Assembly (NCBI RefSeq): GCF_022682495.2
Contig: NC_071398.1
Coordinates: forward strand, 89,009,398 to 89,073,397
Direction of reading: 5' to 3'
Length of the DNA: 64,000 nt
From: Desmodus rotundus
Lineage: Eukaryota; Chordata; Mammalia; Chiroptera; Phyllostomidae
The position numbers and the translations under genes are program-made. This document shows, in pieces, positions 59,030 to 64,000 of this stretch. The notes beneath the pieces were generated by a model. It was not told where the DNA came from, made no database searches, and saw only the letters and a program-made list of their open reading frames with translations. Numbering within the stretch: position 1 is the first letter of the stretch; the number at the start of each line of letters is the position of its first letter.

Positions 59030-59835
59030 GTGAGGGGAGGTTTACTGGTGCTGGGGGGGGAGCTCTGGATAGAGGGGAGCGCCCCAGAAATGGGACTCAG
59101 TGCGGCCAGCTAGGTTTCCTCTATGGAAATGAAAGCGGCAGAGCCAACGTTGCTGGGGAGACGGAGGTGGGAGAGAAGGAAGAGGGGAGGAGGGAAGGGC
59201 ACTAACCTTGACTGCGCACACACTATACTGGGATCCTTAGATAGTCTCTGTCTCCCAATACAAATAAGGACGCCGTGAGATGGAGTGTTAAGCTTCATTT
59301 TTCAGATGAGAAAACTGAGGTTTGGAGAGATTAAACCCAGAGTGCCTCATGACCAGCTGTCTTCCTCCAGCTGTTCCAGACAGAACAAAGGACAAAGGGC
59401 TCCTCTTAGTCACAAGCCCACAGCTCCACCCGCAGTGGGAGGAGGTGGCCTCCGAGCAGCTGCTCTCACAGAAGAGACCCCGGCAGTGACCCATGCGCTG
59501 GGAGGCTGGCTGGGACTTGGACATCCCGCGGGGAAGCAGGCCTCGATCAGGACAGGGGTGTGGACAGGGAAAGCTTGGGTAGAGATGGGGAGGAGGGCCA
59601 CCCATAAAACTGTAGGCCTGACACATAGCTGGTCTCCACGGGGAAGGTGTTGAGCATCCCAAAACTCTGCCACAAAGGAAACTGGCCAAGCACAAGCGCC
59701 AGGTCCCAGCAGCTCATCACTGGGGGTCTGATGACATAAGGGATGGAAAGGTGTCTGCAGTGTCTGCGCAGAGGACGGGCTCGGTCAAGGCCACTGCCAG
59801 GCCACCATGGCACCTGGGGAGGATTAGAAAAAAGC

Positions 59836-60270
59836 TCCCTTCACCTGAAACCTATCTATATAACTTTATTAACCAATGTCACCCCAATAAGCTCAATTAA
59901 AAAAAATTAGAAGTTACAAAATAGTTACCAGGATGTAGTAGAGCATAGGAAACACAGTCAAATTATATTGTAATAACTATGTATGGGGCCAGGTGGGTGC
60001 TAGAAATATTGGGGGAAAACACTTTGTAAAATATGTGTTTGTCTAACCACTGTGCTGTACACCTGAAACTAATACAAAATAACACTGAATAATACTGAAC
60101 ATAAACTGTAATTGAGAGACACATGAATCGGTTGTCTCCCATATGTGCCCTGACCGGGGATCGAACCCACAACCTTTTCTGGTGTACAGGACGATGCTCC
60201 AATCAACTGAGCCCCCCGGCCAGGGCTGCATGTAAACTATAATTTAAAAATAACATTTTAATTAAAAAAA
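59836..60270 (+). mobile_element. L1 3' UTR fragments, interrupted by a SINE
   Basis: 59836-59910 is 'aacctatctatataactttattaaccaatgtcacccc'. 59911-60113 is 'aatagttaccaggatgtagtagagcatagg', 'ttatattgtaataactatgtatgggg' and 'ctaaccactgtgctgtacacctgaaactaatac'. These are two L1 3' UTR pieces in sense. The sequence continues after the SINE as an A-rich tail. Confidence 0.7.
60114..60227 (-). mobile_element. tRNA-derived SINE, 3' part missing
   Basis: On the complement: 'gccctggccggggggctcagttgattggagc', 'tgtgggttcgatccccggtcagggcacat' and 'gggagacaaccgattcatgtgtctctc', then it stops without a tail. The same tRNA head type as the SINE at 12971. Flanks 'cataaactgtaatt' and 'catgtaaactataatt' look like a decayed duplication of the host L1. 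Confidence 0.8.
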
Positions 60271-60649
60271 AGAATTTGTCACATCTAGAGAGGGAAATGC
60301 TAGCAACAGCAATAAAAGAACTCCTTATTTTAAAAAAAGAAAAGAAAAAGGCTCCCTTCCTCCAGACCCGTGACTGCTCTCTGTCCAAAAATGGCCATGA
60401 TATGCCGATCGTGTGAGAGCAGGACACGCTTCTGCAGCTGCTGGAGATGACCGTGCCGGAACCTGCGCTGTCTCTGATGACAAGGGCACCCCCCCGGGAT
60501 GCGACACTCTTCTGCTCTGTACAACCTGCACGGCTATAAGCAGGGGCTCATTGTCAGAAGTGCCAGCTGTCATTACTAGTGTGGTTGTTCCTCCTCTCCA
60601 GGCCTCTAAGACTGAGCAGGACGGACAGAGGTCTTCATTTGGGTGTGTC

Positions 60650-61410
60650 CGGTATTTCTGCTGTAGCATCTTTGCTGCAGGCATTTTTGCCCCAAATATT
60701 TTTGACCCAGAACTAATTGGCCAAAAGGCAATTTTTCCGTGAGAAAGATAAAATTATGTCAAATAAAAGAGGGACATGAAAACTGAATAACAAAATGTAA
60801 AAAGACTTGATTGCCAAATACGAATATTTACATACATTTAATACGTGTGTCAGTTCACGGCAATACTGCGCAAGTAACCAATTTTACCTTGTGGAGGGCA
60901 CCTAAGGCCTTGCCTTTGTTCTATGGGACAGGTGGGTTCAGCTCTGCACCCTCAGCGGCCCTTGGGTGCCTCTCTTCCTCTTCCCAAAGTAGCGTTTCAA
61001 AATAAGAAACCGACTAACTCTTGGGGCAAAAATCATCACCATCTGGGAAAAAAATGCTAACTATTTTAAGATCACCACTATTTATTTCCTCCGCTACTTT
61101 GTCAATGGAGAAATGATACCAAACCTGACCAAAAATAATAAATAAATAAATAACCCTAAAACCAAAAATAAACCAACACAAAAAACAATCAACAAGTTAT
61201 TTTATTATCTTTTATGGTGATTGATTCATCAATAAAGAAATGAAACCAAAAAAACAAAAAACAAAAAAAACCAAAAACAAAACGCACAGTCAACCAGTTA
61301 TTTATTCTTTTTTTTGTAGCAAAATAGCCTTATGGCCAGTTAGTTGTGCAGCAGAGACATTTGCGGCCAAGTTGCTTGCGCAGAGGCCTCTACAGCAAAG
61401 ACGCAGTAGG
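60650..61410. mobile_element. Unnamed element with ~80-bp imperfect inverted repeats
   Basis: The left arm (about 60657-60745) contains 'tgctgtag', 'tctttgctgcaggcatttttgccccaaat' and 'aactaattggccaaaaggcaattttt'. The complement of the right arm (about 61320-61407) contains 'ttgctgtagagg', 'ggccgcaaatgtctctgctgcac' and 'aactaactggccataaggctatttt'. The arms are themselves made of repeated units close to TTTGCNGCAAAT of about 15-16 bp. The interior is AT-rich, without coding capacity, and contains a second, imperfect tandem copy (see 61100-61315). It looks like a non-autonomous DNA transposon; the superfamily is unclear because exact ends and target duplication cannot be fixed. Confidence 0.6.
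61100..61315. repeat. Imperfect tandem duplication inside the inverted-repeat element
   Basis: Copy 1 ('ctttgtcaatggagaaatgataccaaacc', 'caatcaacaagttatttta') and copy 2 ('gattcatcaataaagaaatgaaacc', 'cagtcaaccagttattta') have the same order about 115 bp apart, separated by A-rich sequence. Confidence 0.55.
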
Positions 61411-61619
61411 ACAGCGCAGCTCAGCGGGGCTCCTCTCTCCGGGTGCTCAGGGCTGAGAACCTGTCACACACGCAGGGCTGCACGATGGGGAAAGTGGAGA
61501 AAAGCAGGCCAGCTCCTGTCCTTGCGGGGGCTCAGGCACGGTGGCTGTAAACTGACGCCGCACAGATGGGCCGCCAATAAAATGCGGTGGGGGCCGTACG
61601 AGGGACCCAGGGCTACCGT

Positions 61620-61740
61620 CATGGATTGTGAGCTCCTTGACAGCAAAGGCTGTATTTTCTCCCATCTTCGGGTTCCCAGAGCCTGTCCTGTAGTCAGGGC
61701 CCAGTCGGTGTTTGTTGTTTGAATAAATGAATGTGTGGAG
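61620..61740 (+). repeat. L2 3'-end fragment
   Basis: 'gattgtgagctccttgacagcaaaggctgtattttctccc', 'cagagcctgtcctgtagtcagggccc' and 'ttgtttgaataaatgaatg' are L2 3' end. Confidence 0.75.
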
Positions 61741-61968
61741 GAATGAAGGAGGGAACACTAAGGAGGTCCAGAGTTTGGTATGCGTTTGCAGGCTTCCATC
61801 TTCATGGCAGGCTACCCAGAAGAGGGTGAGTGTAAGCAGAAACTTGAACTTGAGACATTTGGATAGCCAGAAAAGCTGAGAGGAAAGTTTGGCTTCTGGG
61901 TAAAATCAGAAAAGCCCAATCGGCCGGGGCAGAGCGCTAACATCCTGTTTTGTTTTCTGGTGCCCCAG

Positions 61969-63083
61969 TGATAAAGGAAGCTGCTGTGCTGAAGAAACAC
62001 AACTTATTTGAAGACAACGTGGCCTTGCCCAGTGAAAGTGTGTCCAGCTTAACGGATCTGAAAACCCCTGCGGGGTCAAACCAGGCCAGTCCTGCCAGGA
62101 GAGCCTCAGCCATGCTGCCAGGAGCTGCCGACAGCGAGACTGCCAGCAACGAAGTATTCCAGGAGCCAGGGGAAGTGAAGCAGCCTGGGGTCCCTAGTCC
62201 GTTGGCCCAAGAAGAAAGCCTTTGTTTCCCAGGGGGGGATGGGCAGGTGATCACGTCAAGCATGGGTGACCCTGTTGTGAATCCGGTGGCTGCAGAGGAT
62301 GAGGCAGGAGCCCCAGGCACACACCCACCAGAGCTGGAGTTTGGAGGGACCCCTAAGGATAGAGAACCCACCCAGGAAAAGCCAGAATCCATCTCTGCCT
62401 CAGGCTCCTTGAAGGAGCTCCGAGATTTGTTGACAGTGACCATTGAAGTGCCAGTGGACTCTGCCACCCCCAAGATCGAGAAGGATGTACCTCAGGAGAC
62501 CCTTGTGCCCCAAGAAATTGAAAAAGAAAAGGAAACAACCCCAACCTGCCCAGAGGCCAATCAAACAGCTGCCTCCAGCCAGGACACCTGTGAGGACGGT
62601 GGAGCCCAGGAGAGGGAGGCCTGTTCTCCTGCTGCTGCAGAGGCCGAGGCCCAGGCTAGTGGGGCGGAGTTGGAGGGCTGTGCAGAGGCTCAGCCAGCCT
62701 GTGGAGGGCTCAGCCAGGGTGCCAGCAGCCCAGGCACCACAGAGGAGCACGCAGAGGCGGGGGAGCCCACTGGGAGGGAGCCCGCAGGCAGGCCTTCCGG
62801 TCCTGATGCCCAGGAAGGAGGTATGGCCACGCCACAGGGAGATTGCATTGTAAGTTCTGAGCCCAGCGGCCCTGGGGAAAGCCAGGTCTCTGTGGAAGAG
62901 GAAGTGGTGGGAGGGGAGGACAGCAAGGCCCAAGCTGCTGCCAGCGCAGATGCAGAGAAGATCAAGGGTGCCCGTGTTCATGAGTGTCAGTGGGTGGTCG
63001 AGAATGCTCCAGACACCGACATCCCAGGTCCACAGACGAAGGACGAGAGGGAGAGTCCCCCAGAGCAGCCCTCAGAGGAGTGA
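61969..63083 (+). CDS. NIBAN1: NIBAN1 exon 14 (acidic C-terminal tail and stop)
   Basis: Acceptor gtgccccag (ends 61968); the first two bases complete Val, then 370 codons and TGA at 63081-63083. It encodes VIKEAAVLKKHNLFEDNVAL, a Ser-rich linker, and a long tail rich in E, A, G, P and Q with few hydrophobics, expected to be disordered. The serine of ARRAS (codon 62106-62108) falls at position 602 if exons 1-4 have the human length. Human S602 is reported as an AKT site that controls nucleophosmin binding and p53/MDM2 signalling. The final block HECQWVVENAPDTDI and the end PEQPSEE match human; the middle differs strongly with several small indels. The antisense open frames over this exon are composition artefacts. 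Confidence 0.96.
62106..62108 (+). other. NIBAN1: Serine equivalent to human NIBAN1 S602
   Basis: TCA codon in the context SPARRAS. Counting 145 as the first Ala of exon 5 and adding the exon lengths gives residue 602. The basic residues before it fit a basophilic kinase site. Confidence 0.7.
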
Positions 63084-64000
63084 AAGGGACAATTTGGCAA
63101 AAGTATATCTTTGAACAAACTAACCCCCATGGGTTAGTTATGGGTACATTTAGGGTTTGCATGCTACCAAACAAAAATTTATAAAGTGCTTCCTTACTTT
63201 GCATTGAAATCAGACAGAACACACAGAGGGCATGAGCACGGAGGCAAACCTTTGTGGAACTGAACTGTTCCGCCATGAATTACTGCTTTAGCATTTTAAT
63301 CAGAATTACAAAGGCAACGCAGTGTTTGGGGTGAGAGGGAGCTGAGGGTGTCCAAGGGCGGGAGTGGGTGTCGCATATGAAGACGGAGAAAGCAGTAGGA
63401 GCACAGTTTTCAACACACTCTGCACATTTTCTTTTGATGCACTTTAAGGCTTTTCAATTCTTCCTAAGAATGAAAACACGGGCTGTAAATCCAGCTTCCC
63501 GTGTACTCCACCCACGTCACCGTCTCTTACAGACCCAGCCGTGGGTCTGGCTGCCCAAAAGCGAGGGTGGCCATCAGCAGTGCCCTGCTGTGTGCAGCCC
63601 CTGCAGAGCCTGAGCGAGGGCAGGGGTTGCTGAGCAGAAACCCAGGCAGGCTCTGGTCTGCAGGGCCTGCAGCCTGGGCCCGTTAACTAATTCTGCTCTC
63701 CACATCCTGTCAATTAATCTTGTGGATTCTTCTTCATTAATCACCTTTCGGGGAAATTCAAACGAGGCAAGAAAATCTCCCTTGCACATTGAAGCGTTCC
63801 AAATTAGCCTTAGACTGTGCCGAGAAAGAGCTTAGCTGAATTATCGGGCGCGAAGCCTCCCAATTAAACAAATGTTATTGAAACAGCTTACTCTTTGCCA
63901 CATGCTGTGTTCAGCATAGTACCAAAAAAAGAAAAAAGAAGGGATAAGGTGCTTTTGTTCAGTGGAAATGAAAAGGCCCAAGGGAATTTAAGAAAATGTC
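63084..64000 (+). other. NIBAN1: NIBAN1 3' UTR (start)
   Basis: Non-coding after the TGA. No AATAAA was seen before the window ends; ATTAAA occurs at about 63863 without a clear downstream GT-rich element. The human mRNA has a long 3' UTR, so it probably continues. 63685-63870 is AT-rich with several TAAT/ATTA motifs. Confidence 0.75.

Larger units (their letters stand above)
59030..61968 (+). other. NIBAN1: NIBAN1 intron 13 (2.9 kb)
   Basis: Contains L1 3' ends (59836-60270) with a nested SINE (60114-60227), the long-inverted-repeat element (60650-61410) and an L2 3' end (61620-61740). 59040-59830 has no supported feature. Confidence 0.85.

Noticed and set aside
62400..62981. 193-codon minus-strand open frame (and 178 codons at 61937-62473)
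   Set aside because: Shadows of NIBAN1 exon 14: the GC-rich, E/A/G-rich coding sequence lacks stops on the other strand.
63858..63872. ATTAAA as NIBAN1 poly(A) signal
   Set aside because: A weak variant without a clear downstream GT/T-rich element; the gene is known to have a long 3' UTR.

Overview
This is vertebrate nuclear DNA from a bat (Chiroptera). It carries several tRNA-derived VES-type SINEs in both orientations, a half-L1 (HAL1-like) retroposon with the L1 3' end typical of bats, and a background of old mammalian repeats (MIR, L2, MER5/hAT, MLT1, Tigger, L1M). The exact species cannot be read from the sequence. There are no prokaryotic features.

One protein-coding gene runs through the window on the + strand. 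It is NIBAN1 (FAM129A, Niban), a stress-responsive PH-domain protein. Ten coding exons are present, which I equate with exons 5 to 14 of the 14-exon mammalian gene: 2494-2661, 40393-40508, 46364-46468, 46780-46942, 48751-48938, 50729-50890, 52452-52562, 55089-55196, 58918-59029 and 61969-63083. All internal junctions are GT-AG and the phases join without a frame error, giving 782 residues up to a TGA at 63081-63083. Exons 1 to 4 (protein start and first part of the PH domain) lie upstream. The 3' UTR starts at 63084 and seems to run past the right edge.

Layout: 1-2493 is the end of intron 4. 2662-40392 is one 37.7-kb intron (intron 5) holding most of the mobile elements. From 40.4 to 63.1 kb the exons are closely spaced, with introns of 0.3-5.9 kb. 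Exons 6 to 13 encode the helical body of the protein. The large last exon encodes a long acidic, low-complexity tail that includes the serine equivalent to human S602, a reported AKT site.

The most interesting non-genic object is a 1.6-kb half-L1 at 17521-19118 (minus strand). It has a perfect 14-nt target-site duplication, a GC-rich 5' UTR with a YY1-like site, an open 231-codon ORF1 with an apparent in-frame gap, no ORF2, and a short 3' transduction ending in its own poly(A) tail. It landed inside an older MIR. Other items are a VES SINE whose duplication encloses about 43 bp of extra 3' sequence, hAT-like MITEs with near-perfect 8-bp duplications, a roughly 0.75-kb element with long imperfect inverted repeats in intron 13, and an unexplained about 98-codon antisense open frame near 34.3-34.6 kb. 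I found no wholly new gene system. The gene is known, and the novelty lies in the structure of the mobile elements.
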